Notes: generated from the sequence alone by a model not told the origin. Shown: positions 42,143 to 51,304, counted from the first letter of the stretch. The stretch: DNA of 64,000 nucleotides from WLXB01 sp040221475 (GCA_040221475.1 JAVKEJ010000030.1:20701-84700), one strand, 5' to 3'. Numbers and translations: made by a program.

Positions 42143-42985
42143 CTAACGCTGCAATTCCAAAAAGCGCTCGACCGCAAAAACGTCCGACTGCAAGCGGTTG
42201 AGCCGATCACGCGACTCTTTGTCTTCGCCCCAGCGTTCCATTTGCCAGGTTTCATCTAAGTTGGCCGCAGCCGCAACTTCCGCACCTGAGAGGCGGCCAC
42301 CAACCAGCGCCAATGCCAGAGACAAAGATGACGTGAGTGCGGCCACGCCCTGGACGGCGGTCAACGCTGGCGCCTGGAAGGACAACATCAAGGCCCGCAT
42401 TTGGGACTTAATTTCCGGTGGATAGGCTGTTGGTATAATGCCCTGCACAACGGGCAGTGAAATGCCGTGCGTTGCTGAAAGCCAGTCCAGCACGGGCTGC
42501 CAAACTTTACACTGCCGCTCGACAAGTGTCTCCGGTCCCTCTGCCCGATAACAGAGCAAGTCTGTATCAACATACTGAAGCAAACCATCTACGATTTGTT
42601 CAGGGTTAGAAGAAACGCGATCAACGCAGGTATTGAGTAACTTCGTCAGCGGCATGGTCGCGGGGTCAATATACTCCACCTGCGCATCCCATTCAGACGC
42701 AACCACTTCGGCTAGAGATTTAAATGGAGTGACAAGCTTTGCCCGCAGTGGCGTATGAAGCACTCGGCCATCAAGCAGGAGACAATAGCTTCCGTTTTCC
42801 TCAGTAATAGCAACCGTCTTGTAGACCCGTTTCCGGCGGGTTTCTTTTTTTGGCAGTCTTACCGGCTGCTGATCAGTTCCCAGCAAGATGCCACGTCCGC
42901 GCTGCCTGACAGGTGTCGCCGGCGCTTTGACCTCTTTCCAATGCGCCTTCAGCCAACAAGGAGGCCCCGCCGGTGGCAAAAGCAC
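42143..42985 (-). CDS. ATP12-family F1-ATPase assembly chaperone
   Basis: Up to 280 residues. Family landmarks begin at RKRVYKTVAITEENGSYCLL and LLDGRVLHTPLRAKLVTP, and continue with WDAQVEYIDPATMPLTKLLNT, the segment DTDLLCYRAEGPETLVERQ, and WEKED-like features at the end. ATP12 binds the F1 alpha subunit; bacterial members are found in alphaproteobacteria. The frame is open upstream into asmA, and the first 30 residues look unrelated to ATP12. A TTG at 42886 would give 247 residues and an overlap of only 14 bases, and is the likelier start. It is last in the degP-to-atp12 operon. Confidence 0.88.
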   Translation of the reverse strand: MLLPPAGPPCWLKAHWKEVKAPATPVRQRGRGILLGTDQQPVRLPKKETRRKRVYKTVAITEENGSYCLLLDGRVLHTPLRAKLVTPFKSLAEVVASEWDAQVEYIDPATMPLTKLLNTCVDRVSSNPEQIVDGLLQYVDTDLLCYRAEGPETLVERQCKVWQPVLDWLSATHGISLPVVQGIIPTAYPPEIKSQMRALMLSFQAPALTAVQGVAALTSSLSLALALVGGRLSGAEVAAAANLDETWQMERWGEDKESRDRLNRLQSDVFAVERFLELQR

Positions 42986-44681
42986 CCGCTATGGAGCCCA
43001 GAGATCTGACCGCGCCCGCCGCATCAAAACCGATGCCCGGATTTGAGAGAGAACCGCTGATCTTAACGACTTGGGTGAGCTTGCCCATGCCCACACCAAG
43101 CCCCTCTTTGGCCTTTGGCCGTATGTTGAGATCTATTTTCTCGTCAGCCAGATTGATGTTACCCGAAGACGTGACTTCAATCCGGTCTGACACGAATGCG
43201 ATGCCTTTGTCTGTGCGCGCTATTCCGTCTTGGACCTGTAAGTTGACCACAGCACATTGAGCAACAGTGAAGTCTTCCTGGGCCATAAAGGGGTTTATGT
43301 TGGAAATCAGCTGAGAGATGAAGTCTGCACCCGCCAAATTGATCGCGTCGTTGCGAATGCGGGCTTCGCCCATGCCGCCGATCACTGATCCATCAAGGCT
43401 CGCCATAAGGGCGGCAACACTTAGCCCCCGGCCGTTTAACGACAGCTCATAATCAAGTAAACCTTGGGTAATGACGTCTGTAGCTTCCAAATCTTTGGCA
43501 ATACGCTCGGCGGAGATGCCCGTGCCATTTGAACTGATTGTCACAACACCGGACGGCGCGGTGAACTGAATATCTGACTTAAGCGTGCCCCCGGCAATCT
43601 CAGCCGTTTGGCTTTGCACCAAGCGGCCATCAACCAGTTTGATGTTGGTCTTTAAATTCGTAAAAGCCAGCGATTTCTGCAGGATCAGACGCGCCACCTG
43701 TATATCCAAATCCACGTCCACGACTTTGAGCCCGTCCATAGGGATGGGATCGGACGGGAACAACTTGGCCGACGCCACGTCTTCCGTGGGCGGCAGCTTT
43801 GTGAGATCAAGCGTCTCTGAGGTGATTGAGCCAGATATTTTGGGTCGCGCGGCAGACAAATCGACGTTGAGATCCGTGTCGAAGTCGAACTCACCCAGTG
43901 AAAGCGCCAGCTTGGCTGGAAACACACCTTCCATCGCGACCAGCCGACCGAGGGGGCCGATGGTGCCATCCGCCGTTATATTTTGTCCGGCGGCGATGGA
44001 CTCAAGGGACAGGTCCGCACCGCTTGAAGTGGCATCAACAGTTAGGGAAACGACAACGATAGACGTGTCTTCCGCCGAATCGCTCGCCATGCTGGCGGCG
44101 AGATTCTCAAGATCAATTTTCTGAATGACCGGTGCGAGGAGGTCGCCGGTGATATTGATCCTCAGTCTTTCCAGCGCGGCACTGATTTTAGAATTCGCCT
44201 GGGCGTCGTTAAAGGAGAACACGGCGTCATCAACCTCAATCGCTGAAATGGCGAGAGCGGTCGCTTCTGCTTCCGCATCGGCGGCTGTTTCTGCACTGCT
44301 GAAGGCCCAGTTGGCACGTCCATCTGCATTGCGCTCTAATAAAATATCCGGCTTCACAAGCGCCAGACGCGTCACTTCAACCCTGCCGGAGAGCAGTGGA
44401 ATCAGAGGAACCGATGCCTCAATGCGCTCGATCACGGCCATATCCGGGCGGGAGCCCCACGCTGCATTTTGGAAACGCACACCGTTCAACTGGATTGCAG
44501 GGTTTAGGGATATGGCGAGTTTAAGATCACCGTCGATGGTGAGCGTGCGACCCGTCGCCGCGGCAACTTGATCCTGAATCAAACCTTTATACTGGTTGAT
44601 GTCGAGCGTTGCTAAGACAATGAAAACACCTGCAACGACAACGACAAAGGCACCACCTAAAATTAGTATAATACGTTTCAT
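42873..44681 (-). CDS. AsmA-family protein
   Basis: 602 residues. One N-terminal membrane anchor (IILILGGAFVVVVAGVFIVL) is followed by the AsmA opening DINQYKGLIQDQVAAATGRTL and repeated beta-strand units such as LNPAIQLNGVRFQNAAWGSR. The C-terminal AsmA region includes LLDYELSLNGRGLSVAALMAS, NLAGADFISQLISN and INLADEKIDLNIRPKAKEGLG. AsmA-like proteins form long beta-grooves in the periplasm and are implicated in phospholipid transport to the outer membrane. Its 3' end overlaps the open frame of the atp12 gene. Confidence 0.9.
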   Translation of the reverse strand: MKRIILILGGAFVVVVAGVFIVLATLDINQYKGLIQDQVAAATGRTLTIDGDLKLAISLNPAIQLNGVRFQNAAWGSRPDMAVIERIEASVPLIPLLSGRVEVTRLALVKPDILLERNADGRANWAFSSAETAADAEAEATALAISAIEVDDAVFSFNDAQANSKISAALERLRINITGDLLAPVIQKIDLENLAASMASDSAEDTSIVVVSLTVDATSSGADLSLESIAAGQNITADGTIGPLGRLVAMEGVFPAKLALSLGEFDFDTDLNVDLSAARPKISGSITSETLDLTKLPPTEDVASAKLFPSDPIPMDGLKVVDVDLDIQVARLILQKSLAFTNLKTNIKLVDGRLVQSQTAEIAGGTLKSDIQFTAPSGVVTISSNGTGISAERIAKDLEATDVITQGLLDYELSLNGRGLSVAALMASLDGSVIGGMGEARIRNDAINLAGADFISQLISNINPFMAQEDFTVAQCAVVNLQVQDGIARTDKGIAFVSDRIEVTSSGNINLADEKIDLNIRPKAKEGLGVGMGKLTQVVKISGSLSNPGIGFDAAGAVRSLGSIAGAFATGGASLLAEGALERGQSAGDTCQAARTWHLAGN

Positions 44682-44691
44682 GTTGTGCCTC

Positions 44692-45360
44692 TCATCCTAA
44701 TATCCGTGAAATGACCTGTGGCAAATCTTTCATACTCTGTACTATATGGTCTGCCCCGGCCTGCTCAAGGGCTGGGATATGATGATTGCCCCAGCCAACA
44801 CCTATGGCAAAAACCCCAGCATTCCGGGCCATTTCTATATCAAAAGTTGTATCGCCCACCATGACCGCGTGCTCAATTGATGCGCCCGTCTCAGAAAGCG
44901 CCGACTCGATCATGCCCGGGTGTGGTTTTCCCGGGTTGGTATCGGGCGTTTGAATGGTATCAAACCATCCGACCATCTCATATTTTTTACAAAAATGATC
45001 AACCCCGCGGCGCGCTTTACCAGTCGCAATACCAAGCAAATAGCCGCTCTGCCTGAGCAGGCGCACGAAGTCCCTCGCCCCGTCGAACAAAACCTCCGGG
45101 TCATTGGGTTGCGCCCGCACACGCAGGGCTTCGGTGCGATATGCCTCAACCACATCAGGGAGCTTTGAGCCTTCAGCCATTGGGAACAATTCAGAAATAG
45201 CGTGATCCAATGACAGACCAATGATGCTCTTGACAGCATCGTCAGAGGGCACAGGCAAACCGGTTTGCACTGCCGCCACCGTCATCATCTGGACGATAAC
45301 GTGCTGACTATCAACCAGGGTGCCATCAAGATCGAGAATAACGAGGGGTAACTTTGGCAC
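44692..45360 (-). CDS. HAD-superfamily hydrolase, phosphoglycolate phosphatase-like
   Basis: 222 residues, GTG start. HAD motif 1 is VILDLDGTLVDS, with the nucleophilic aspartate; motif 2 is ATGKARRG; motifs 3/4 are HPGMIESALSE and MVGDTTFDIEMARNAG. An alpha-helical C1 cap lies between motifs 1 and 2. It resembles Gph/PGP and related phosphatases commonly found between rluC and atp12 in alphaproteobacteria. The exact substrate is not determined from sequence. Confidence 0.88.
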   Translation of the reverse strand: MPKLPLVILDLDGTLVDSQHVIVQMMTVAAVQTGLPVPSDDAVKSIIGLSLDHAISELFPMAEGSKLPDVVEAYRTEALRVRAQPNDPEVLFDGARDFVRLLRQSGYLLGIATGKARRGVDHFCKKYEMVGWFDTIQTPDTNPGKPHPGMIESALSETGASIEHAVMVGDTTFDIEMARNAGVFAIGVGWGNHHIPALEQAGADHIVQSMKDLPQVISRILG

Positions 45361-45372
45361 GTGCTGACAGAC

Positions 45373-46344
45373 CTAAATGTTATCGGCTTCAGAAAGCTCG
45401 AAACCAAAATATTTGAATGTCTCGGCCATTTGAGGTGGCAGCGGCGCATAGACCTCTAACGGCGGGCCTTGTCGGCGGGGTAAACGAATGCCACGGGCAA
45501 ACAAATGTAGCGCCTTAGCTCCAGGCAGATCGGCTAAAAAGGCTGTGCGCCCACCATATTTTCCATCACCTAGGATAGGTGTCTCAATCGCAGCACAGTG
45601 GACACGAAGCTGATGGGTTCGCCCAGTGCGAGGACGCAAATCCAGCCACGACACTTTGCCTGCGGCACTGCTGATGACTTTAAAATCAGTTATGGCTGCT
45701 TTTCCGTCTTCAGCATCTATGTGCATGCGTTCGTCTTGGGGGCCGCCACTTTTCGACAGTGCGGCTTCGATTTGGCCGTCCGGCACCTCGGGGCAGCCGA
45801 TCACCACCGCCCAATAGAGTTTCTGTGCTTCTCTATGACGAAAAGCTTTGGTGAGCTCGGCAGCTGCCGATGCACTGCGTCCGAGCAGCAAGACACCTGC
45901 GGTATCTTTATCTAGCCGATGAACAAGTTTGGGGCGCTCTTTGGCGTCGAACTTCAACGCATCCAATGCACCATCAATATGAACGGATACACCGCTGCCC
46001 CCCTGGACCGCCACACCGGCGGGCTTGTTGATGGCGAGCACGTCTTTATCTTTATAAAGAATGCTATCCAAAAGGGTCTGCACCAATTCGGGATCGGCGT
46101 AGAATTCATTTTTTGGTTGGCGTGGGACATCTGACGCCTCGGGCATCGGCGGAATACGCAAGGTCTGACCCGGCTCTAGCCTGAGGTTCGCTTTGGCACG
46201 CCCGCCATCGACGCGCACCTGGCCTTTGCGCAACATCTTTTCCAGCTGACCGTGCGTGAGACCAGGAAAGTGCCGCTTAAACCAGCGGTCCAGTCTCAGG
46301 TCGGCTTCATCGGCGGCCACGGTGCGATGATGAACGCCGCTCAT
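45373..46344 (-). CDS. RluA-family 23S rRNA pseudouridine synthase (RluC-like)
   Basis: 323 residues. The N-terminal S4 RNA-binding domain (RLDRWFKRHFPGLTHGQLEKML) is followed by the synthase domain. The catalytic aspartate lies in HRLDKDTAGVLLLG, and RPRTGRTHQLRVHCA is the second signature. The S4 domain and operon position point to RluC, which modifies 23S rRNA positions 955, 2504 and 2580 in E. coli. It overlaps the crcB stop by four bases. Confidence 0.92.
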   Translation of the reverse strand: MSGVHHRTVAADEADLRLDRWFKRHFPGLTHGQLEKMLRKGQVRVDGGRAKANLRLEPGQTLRIPPMPEASDVPRQPKNEFYADPELVQTLLDSILYKDKDVLAINKPAGVAVQGGSGVSVHIDGALDALKFDAKERPKLVHRLDKDTAGVLLLGRSASAAAELTKAFRHREAQKLYWAVVIGCPEVPDGQIEAALSKSGGPQDERMHIDAEDGKAAITDFKVISSAAGKVSWLDLRPRTGRTHQLRVHCAAIETPILGDGKYGGRTAFLADLPGAKALHLFARGIRLPRRQGPPLEVYAPLPPQMAETFKYFGFELSEADNI

Positions 46345-46727
46345 GACAGCACCGCGCGCGCTAAATTCATCCCGGCAAGCAGAGCCGCGATGCTCAGCAC
46401 CACAGACGCCAGGATGTATCCGCCAGCGGCCAGGGTTTGATTGCGTTCATAGAGAGTCACGACATCCAATGAGAACGCTGAAAAGGTCGTAAAGCCACCG
46501 AGCACACCCACCATGAGGAACGCTTGCCCCAGTTGCCCGAGTGACCATTTGAGGGCAATTGTTGACACAAGCACGCCCATGACAAAGGCACCCAAAACAT
46601 TGACGCTGAGGGTCCAGACCGGAAACCCGGTGCCAAAGGCCCGCTGCACCGCAACGGTCGTCAGATAGCGCAGGGCGGAGCCGACAGCGCCACCCGCCGC
46701 GACCGAGGCAACAACGGTCCAGTTCAT
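46341..46727 (-). CDS. crcB: Fluoride ion channel CrcB/Fluc
   Basis: 128 residues with four membrane helices. The motifs AAGGAVGSALRYL and GVLGGFTTFSAFSLDV (the Phe/Thr/Ser track that lines the fluoride pores) are intact. It works as an antiparallel dual-topology dimer exporting fluoride. It overlaps its neighbours by four bases on both sides. It has no fluoride riboswitch because it lies inside an operon. Confidence 0.96.
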   Translation of the reverse strand: MNWTVVASVAAGGAVGSALRYLTTVAVQRAFGTGFPVWTLSVNVLGAFVMGVLVSTIALKWSLGQLGQAFLMVGVLGGFTTFSAFSLDVVTLYERNQTLAAGGYILASVVLSIAALLAGMNLARAVLS

Positions 46728-48091
46728 GAGGAGTCATCCTTGATGTGGGCGTTTTTCTCACGCCGCAGCTTCTCCCAGTAGGTTAAGCGCTTTTTGATCT
46801 CGCGCTCAAAGCCGCGCTCCGGCGGACGGTAAAAGGTTTCCCGCGCCATGTCCTCGGGAAAATAATTCTGCCCCGAAAACCCGTCGTCGCTGTCATGGTC
46901 ATAGGCATAGTCTTTGCCGTAGCCCAAGCTCTTCATCAGTTTTGTCGGCGCATTGAGGATATGCTTCGGCGGCATCAGCGAGCCGGTTTTTTGGGCCGCC
47001 TGGGTGGCAAGCTTGTGGGCGCGATAGGCCGCGTTGGATTTGGGAGCGGTCGCCAAGTAAATCACCAGTTGAGAAATTGCCAGATCGCCTTCCGGAGACC
47101 CTAATCGATCATATACATCCCACGCAGATAACGCCTGCACAACCGCCTGGGGATCGGCAAGCCCGATATCCTCGACGGCGAACCGGGTCAAGCGCCGAAG
47201 TATGTAAATCGGATCTTCTCCGCCATCGATCATGCGCGACACCCAGTATAACGCCGCGTCTGGATCAGAGCCCCGGAGCGATTTATGAACGGCACTGATG
47301 AGGTTGTAATGCCCTTCTCGATCTTTGTCGTAAACAGGCGCACGGCGCTGCAACGTGGCCGCAAGATCAGCCGGTGTGAGCGGCGCGGGGACCTCCGAGA
47401 GGGCTAGAAGCTCGTCGGCCAGAGCAAGAATATGCCGACCATCGCCGTCGGCCATGGCCCGCAGCGCAGCGCGGGCGTCTTCCGTGAGGGGGAGTTTAGT
47501 GTGCTTTGATTCCTCTGCGCGACAGAGCAAGGTTTCCAGCGCAGCATCGCTGAGGCGATGCAGCACCAGCACCTGACAGCGGGACAACAGTGCAGCGTTG
47601 AGTTCGAAGGAGGGGTTTTCGGTGGTCGCGCCGATCAGAGTGATCGTGCCGTTTTCAACCACCGGCAGAAAGGCATCCTGTTGCGCCCGGTTGAAGCGAT
47701 GAATTTCATCGACAAACAATAAAGTGCCACGGCCCGTTGCGGCTCTGTCTTTTGCCGCTGCAAATACTCTTTTGAGGTCCGCAACACCGGAGAACACAGC
47801 CGACAGCGGTTCAAAGTGCATCTCTGTGCGCCCGGCTAGAAGCTTCGCGATGGTGGTTTTACCGCAGCCCGGTGGCCCCCAAAGCAAGATTGACGAAAGC
47901 CGCCCGGACTCCAGCATGCGACCGATTGGTCCATCTTTGGCGAGCAAGTGATCTTGGCCAACGACATCTTTCAGTACATCGGGCCTGAGTCGATCTGCCA
48001 ACGGTTGACTTGGCGATTGAACCGACGACTGACCTTGTTTGGCCTGCTTTGTGGAGCGCGTAGACTCCTGATCATCAAATAATGAGGTCAC
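46724..48091 (-). CDS. rarA: Replication-associated recombination protein A (MgsA-type AAA ATPase)
   Basis: 455 residues. The N-terminal clamp-loader-like segment PLADRLRPDVLKDVVGQDHLL precedes Walker A GPPGCGKTTIAKLLA, Walker B FVDEIHRFNRAQQDAFLP and sensor 1 LIGATTENPSFELN. The C-terminal domain (DPDAALYWVSRMIDGGEDPIYI) gives tetramerisation. RarA acts at stalled forks and gaps. It starts inside the degP-like stop (ATGA) and overlaps crcB in the same way, so expression is coupled. Confidence 0.96.
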   Translation of the reverse strand: MTSLFDDQESTRSTKQAKQGQSSVQSPSQPLADRLRPDVLKDVVGQDHLLAKDGPIGRMLESGRLSSILLWGPPGCGKTTIAKLLAGRTEMHFEPLSAVFSGVADLKRVFAAAKDRAATGRGTLLFVDEIHRFNRAQQDAFLPVVENGTITLIGATTENPSFELNAALLSRCQVLVLHRLSDAALETLLCRAEESKHTKLPLTEDARAALRAMADGDGRHILALADELLALSEVPAPLTPADLAATLQRRAPVYDKDREGHYNLISAVHKSLRGSDPDAALYWVSRMIDGGEDPIYILRRLTRFAVEDIGLADPQAVVQALSAWDVYDRLGSPEGDLAISQLVIYLATAPKSNAAYRAHKLATQAAQKTGSLMPPKHILNAPTKLMKSLGYGKDYAYDHDSDDGFSGQNYFPEDMARETFYRPPERGFEREIKKRLTYWEKLRREKNAHIKDDSS

Positions 48092-49506
48092 AGCCCAATT
48101 GAACGCTCAAGGATGCGCCCGCCGCGCTTAATGGAAAAGGCCCATTGCCGCCCACCCCGCGCTAAAACGGCTGACAGATCATCGACCGTTTTAATATCCT
48201 CACCATTGATTTTGAGTATAAGGTCACCGGGCGCCAATCCTGCCTGACGTGCGAAACTGCGTCTTTTCAGACGCAACACAATCACGCCGTCTTCCAATTC
48301 TATACCGAGTTCTTCGGCCAAAGCCGGGTTTATATTAGCCACGGTTGCACCACCAAACGGTAGGAGTTGATCAGACAACTCTGTTTCGTCACGAGGTGGG
48401 TTCTCGGGCGGTTTCACCAAATTGACTTTTACAGTGCGCTTATCACCATCACGATACAGTTCAACATCAGCAACTTCGCCGACAACCAAAGTGGCGAGGC
48501 GATAGCGCAGATTCTCGGCATCTAAAATTTCGCGCCCGTTTACCGCCGTCAAAACGTCACCGACTTTGATTCCCGCACTATCTCCTGGGCCACCGTCATA
48601 CACCGAGTTAACAATGACCCCTAGTGGCCGCTGAAGACCCAGGGCTTCCGCAAATTCAGACGTCACGGATTGACCACTTGCGCCCAACCATGCACGAACC
48701 GCGCGGCCTTCCTTAAGAATGCTGTCCAACACCGCGCGGATCATCGCCGTTGGGATGGCAAAACCGATCCCAACGCTACCACCGTCCTGCGAGTAAATCG
48801 CCGTATTTATACCAACCAATTCCCCACTGATGGTGACCAACGCACCCCCAGAGTTGCCCGGATTAATCGCAGCATCCGTTTGAATAAAAGACCGAAAGTC
48901 AGACACACCCACAGTGGAGCGTGCCACGGCAGAAACAATTCCGCTGGTAACCGTTTGACCAACACCAAACGGATTTCCAATCGCCAGCACCAGGTCCCCC
49001 ACTTCCAAAGCGTCCGCATCACCAAGCTTGAGCGCGGGCAGGTTCTTCGGCGCGTTGTTAATGCGCAGCACTGCTAGGTCTGTGCGTTCATCGGTTCCAA
49101 CAACCTCGGCATCAAACTCTCTGCGGTCTGCCAAAACGACCGTGATCTCATCTGAGTCTGCAATGACATGATTATTGGTTATAACAATGCCGTCTTCACG
49201 AACGACAACACCTGAACCGAGTGAATTTTGAATGCGCTCTTGTGGCATACCAAAACGTTCGGCACCATCACCGAAGAAACGCCTAAAAAATGGATCGTTA
49301 AACAGACTAGGTACGCGCTGTTGAACAACACGTTTGGTGTAAATATTAACAACAGCAGGTGCTGTGCGCTTAACCACTGGCGCGAATGTGAGCTTAATCT
49401 CGCCTTGAGACGCTGGAACGCTACTGGTTTGAGCGCGTATGTCACCCGTCCCTATAACCACAGCAAAGACTGCCGCCAGAACAATCACTGACCTCGTTGC
49501 GATCAC
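48088..49506 (-). CDS. DegP/DegQ-like periplasmic serine protease (Do family)
   Basis: 472 residues from the GTG at 49506, which has AGGAGAG seven bases upstream; an ATG nine codons earlier lacks one. A Sec signal ends near GDIRAQ. The catalytic triad is His113 (ITNNHVIAD), Asp143 (RTDLAVLRI) and Ser219 (NPGNSGGALV). Two PDZ domains follow (LGVIVNSVYDGGPGDSAGI and DGVIVLRLKRRSFARQAGL). It degrades or refolds damaged envelope proteins. It is the first gene of the operon located right after the rplQ terminator, an arrangement seen in other alphaproteobacteria. Confidence 0.95.
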   Translation of the reverse strand: MIATRSVIVLAAVFAVVIGTGDIRAQTSSVPASQGEIKLTFAPVVKRTAPAVVNIYTKRVVQQRVPSLFNDPFFRRFFGDGAERFGMPQERIQNSLGSGVVVREDGIVITNNHVIADSDEITVVLADRREFDAEVVGTDERTDLAVLRINNAPKNLPALKLGDADALEVGDLVLAIGNPFGVGQTVTSGIVSAVARSTVGVSDFRSFIQTDAAINPGNSGGALVTISGELVGINTAIYSQDGGSVGIGFAIPTAMIRAVLDSILKEGRAVRAWLGASGQSVTSEFAEALGLQRPLGVIVNSVYDGGPGDSAGIKVGDVLTAVNGREILDAENLRYRLATLVVGEVADVELYRDGDKRTVKVNLVKPPENPPRDETELSDQLLPFGGATVANINPALAEELGIELEDGVIVLRLKRRSFARQAGLAPGDLILKINGEDIKTVDDLSAVLARGGRQWAFSIKRGGRILERSIGL

Positions 49507-49592
49507 GTTATCTCTCCTGTGTTTGCATGGCATAGTGATAGCAGACTGCTGCTCAGGATCGAACTTAAGATATTGATATATTGCAATTGCAA

Positions 49593-49624
49593 TAAAAAAA
49601 GGCGGGCTTTAATTGGCCCGCCTT
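49593..49624 (-). terminator. Intrinsic terminator after rplQ
   Basis: On the minus strand a nine-bp stem (AAGGCGGGC with GCCCGCCTT) closes an eight-base loop and is followed by TTTTTTT. It ends the ribosomal alpha operon before the degP-like gene. Confidence 0.92.
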
Positions 49625-49652
49625 TTGTGATTTTTTTAACCAAAGACAGTCA

Positions 49653-50084
49653 CTAGACTTCAGCCGGGGTTGCCTCATCCACAGCCTTCTCTTGCACCGG
49701 ACCTGAGTCTAAACCCTTAGCATCTTCGTCACGATCTATCAGTTCAATAACAGCCATTGGCGCTGCATCGCCGTAACGGAAACCGGCCTTTAAGACACGG
49801 GTGTAGCCGCCAGGCCGCTCTGAATAACGCTCTGCAATGGTGGAGAAGAGCTTAGAAACGACGTCTTTGTCACGCAACTTGGCCATTACCAGACGGCGGG
49901 CATGCAAATCACCGCGCTTGGCAAGGGTGATCAAGCGCTCTGCATAAGGGCGGAGATCTTTTGCCTTTGGAAGTGTTGTCGTGATTTGCTCATGTTTAAA
50001 CAAAGCGTTGGCCAAGTTTGAGAACATCGCCCGGCGATGCTGGCTCTTGCGGTTAAACTTGCGGCCACTCATTCCATGTCGCAT
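49653..50084 (-). CDS. rplQ: Large ribosomal subunit protein L17
   Basis: 143 residues. It opens MRHGMSGRKFNRKSQHRRAM and contains FKHEQITTTLPKAKDLRPYA, both L17 signatures. The last 20 residues (KGLDSGPVQEKAVDEATPAE) form an acidic tail. L17 binds near the exit tunnel. It is the last gene of the alpha operon, 123 bases after rpoA. Confidence 0.97.
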   Translation of the reverse strand: MRHGMSGRKFNRKSQHRRAMFSNLANALFKHEQITTTLPKAKDLRPYAERLITLAKRGDLHARRLVMAKLRDKDVVSKLFSTIAERYSERPGGYTRVLKAGFRYGDAAPMAVIELIDRDEDAKGLDSGPVQEKAVDEATPAEV

Positions 50085-50166
50085 GACATAACTCCTTACC
50101 GTCTGGTGCCTCGCGCGCGAGACTGATTTTAAATACCCCTTGCCAGATCAACTGTACAAGCGGGTT

Positions 50167-50181
50167 GGGCTCTCATAGCCC
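50167..50181 (-). repeat. Short hairpin in the rpoA-rplQ spacer
   Basis: GGGCT and AGCCC form a five-bp stem with a five-base loop. A self-complementary CTCGCGCGCGAG lies nearer rplQ at 50110-50121. Both are within the 123-base gap between rpoA and rplQ; no T-run follows, so termination is not indicated. Confidence 0.35.
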
Positions 50182-50207
50182 GAGTATTGAAAAACTTAAC
50201 CGTTTGC

Positions 50208-51224
50208 CTAGAAAGGTTCTTCGAGTTTTTTGGCCAAATCTTCGATATTTTCAGGTGGCCAATTGGTAACTTCCATGCCCAGGTGCAGACCCATTTGTGC
50301 CAACACTTCTTTAATCTCATTCAACGACTTACGACCGAAGTTAGGCGTGCGAAGCATTTCAGCCTCAGACTTTTGAACCAAGTCACCAATGTAAATTATG
50401 TTGTCGTTCTTCAGGCAGTTGGCAGAGCGTACCGATAGTTCCAACTCATCAACCTTACGAAGAAGATGCTTATTGAATGGTAAGTCTTCATCAGGGCGTT
50501 CGTGGAATGCTTGGCTTGGCTCTTCGAAGTTGATGAAGAGTTGCAACTGATCTTGAAGAATACGAGCTGCAAGAGCCACAGCATCTTCTGGGCTTACAGC
50601 ACCGTTGGTATGAACTTTCATGGACAATTTGTCGTAGTCAGTAACCTGGCCAACGCGTGTATTGTCTACGGAATAAGACACACGGCGGACTGGACTGAAG
50701 ATCGCGTCAATTGGAATGACACCAATGGCATCATCTTCCTTACGGTTTTGGACAGCAGCCACATAGCCCTTACCATTGCTAACTTCCATTTCGATATCGA
50801 GCTTCGCGCCGTCATCCAAGTGACAAATCACAAGATCGGGGTTCATAATTTCAATATCTGCAGGGGTGTCAATTTGTGCCGCTGTAACTTCACCAGGACC
50901 TTTCGCAGTCAACGACATGCGCTTCGGGCCTTCAGCATGCATAGCCAGAGCAATCTGCTTGATGTTCAAGATCAAATCCGTAACATCTTCACGCACACCC
51001 GGAACAGATGAAAACTCGTGCAACACGCTTTCAATGCGGATCGATGTAATTGCAGCGCCCTGCAAGGACGACAACAAAATTCGACGTAGCGCATTACCGA
51101 GTGTAATACCAAAACCGCGTTCTAGCGGCTCAGCAACAATGGTCGCTGTACGGGTGCTATCATCTCCACCCTCAACGTTGAGTTTGTTAGGCTTAATCAG
51201 CTCTTGCCAGTTTTTCTGTAACAC
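50208..51224 (-). CDS. rpoA: DNA-directed RNA polymerase subunit alpha
   Basis: 338 residues. The N-terminal dimerisation domain has AEPLERGFGITLGNALRRILL. The C-terminal DNA-binding domain has LSVRSANCLKNDNIIYIGDL and NFGRKSLNEIKEVLAQMGLHL, the residues that contact UP elements and activators such as CRP. Length is standard. It is separated from rpsK by 92 bases containing two hairpins. Confidence 0.99.
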   Translation of the reverse strand: MLQKNWQELIKPNKLNVEGGDDSTRTATIVAEPLERGFGITLGNALRRILLSSLQGAAITSIRIESVLHEFSSVPGVREDVTDLILNIKQIALAMHAEGPKRMSLTAKGPGEVTAAQIDTPADIEIMNPDLVICHLDDGAKLDIEMEVSNGKGYVAAVQNRKEDDAIGVIPIDAIFSPVRRVSYSVDNTRVGQVTDYDKLSMKVHTNGAVSPEDAVALAARILQDQLQLFINFEEPSQAFHERPDEDLPFNKHLLRKVDELELSVRSANCLKNDNIIYIGDLVQKSEAEMLRTPNFGRKSLNEIKEVLAQMGLHLGMEVTNWPPENIEDLAKKLEEPF

Positions 51225-51252
51225 GGCGTGATCCCGCTCTTCTAAAGGTGAT

Positions 51253-51275
51253 GGGCGCTTAAAGTTTTAGCGCCC
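51253..51275 (-). repeat. Hairpin in the rpsK-rpoA spacer (promoter-distal)
   Basis: GGGCGCT and AGCGCCC form a seven-bp GC-rich stem around nine bases, about 30 bases before the rpoA start. No T-run follows on the minus strand. It is paired with the stronger hairpin at 51281-51304. Confidence 0.6.
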
Positions 51276-51280
51276 GAACA

Positions 51281-51304
51281 GCTGTTCCACTGATGTGGAA
51301 CAGC
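51281..51304 (-). repeat. Hairpin in the rpsK-rpoA spacer (promoter-proximal)
   Basis: GCTGTTCCAC and GTGGAACAGC are perfect 10-bp arms around a four-base loop, just after the rpsK stop. It is likely to be a stable RNA structure that processes or tunes the transcript before rpoA. Confidence 0.65.
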
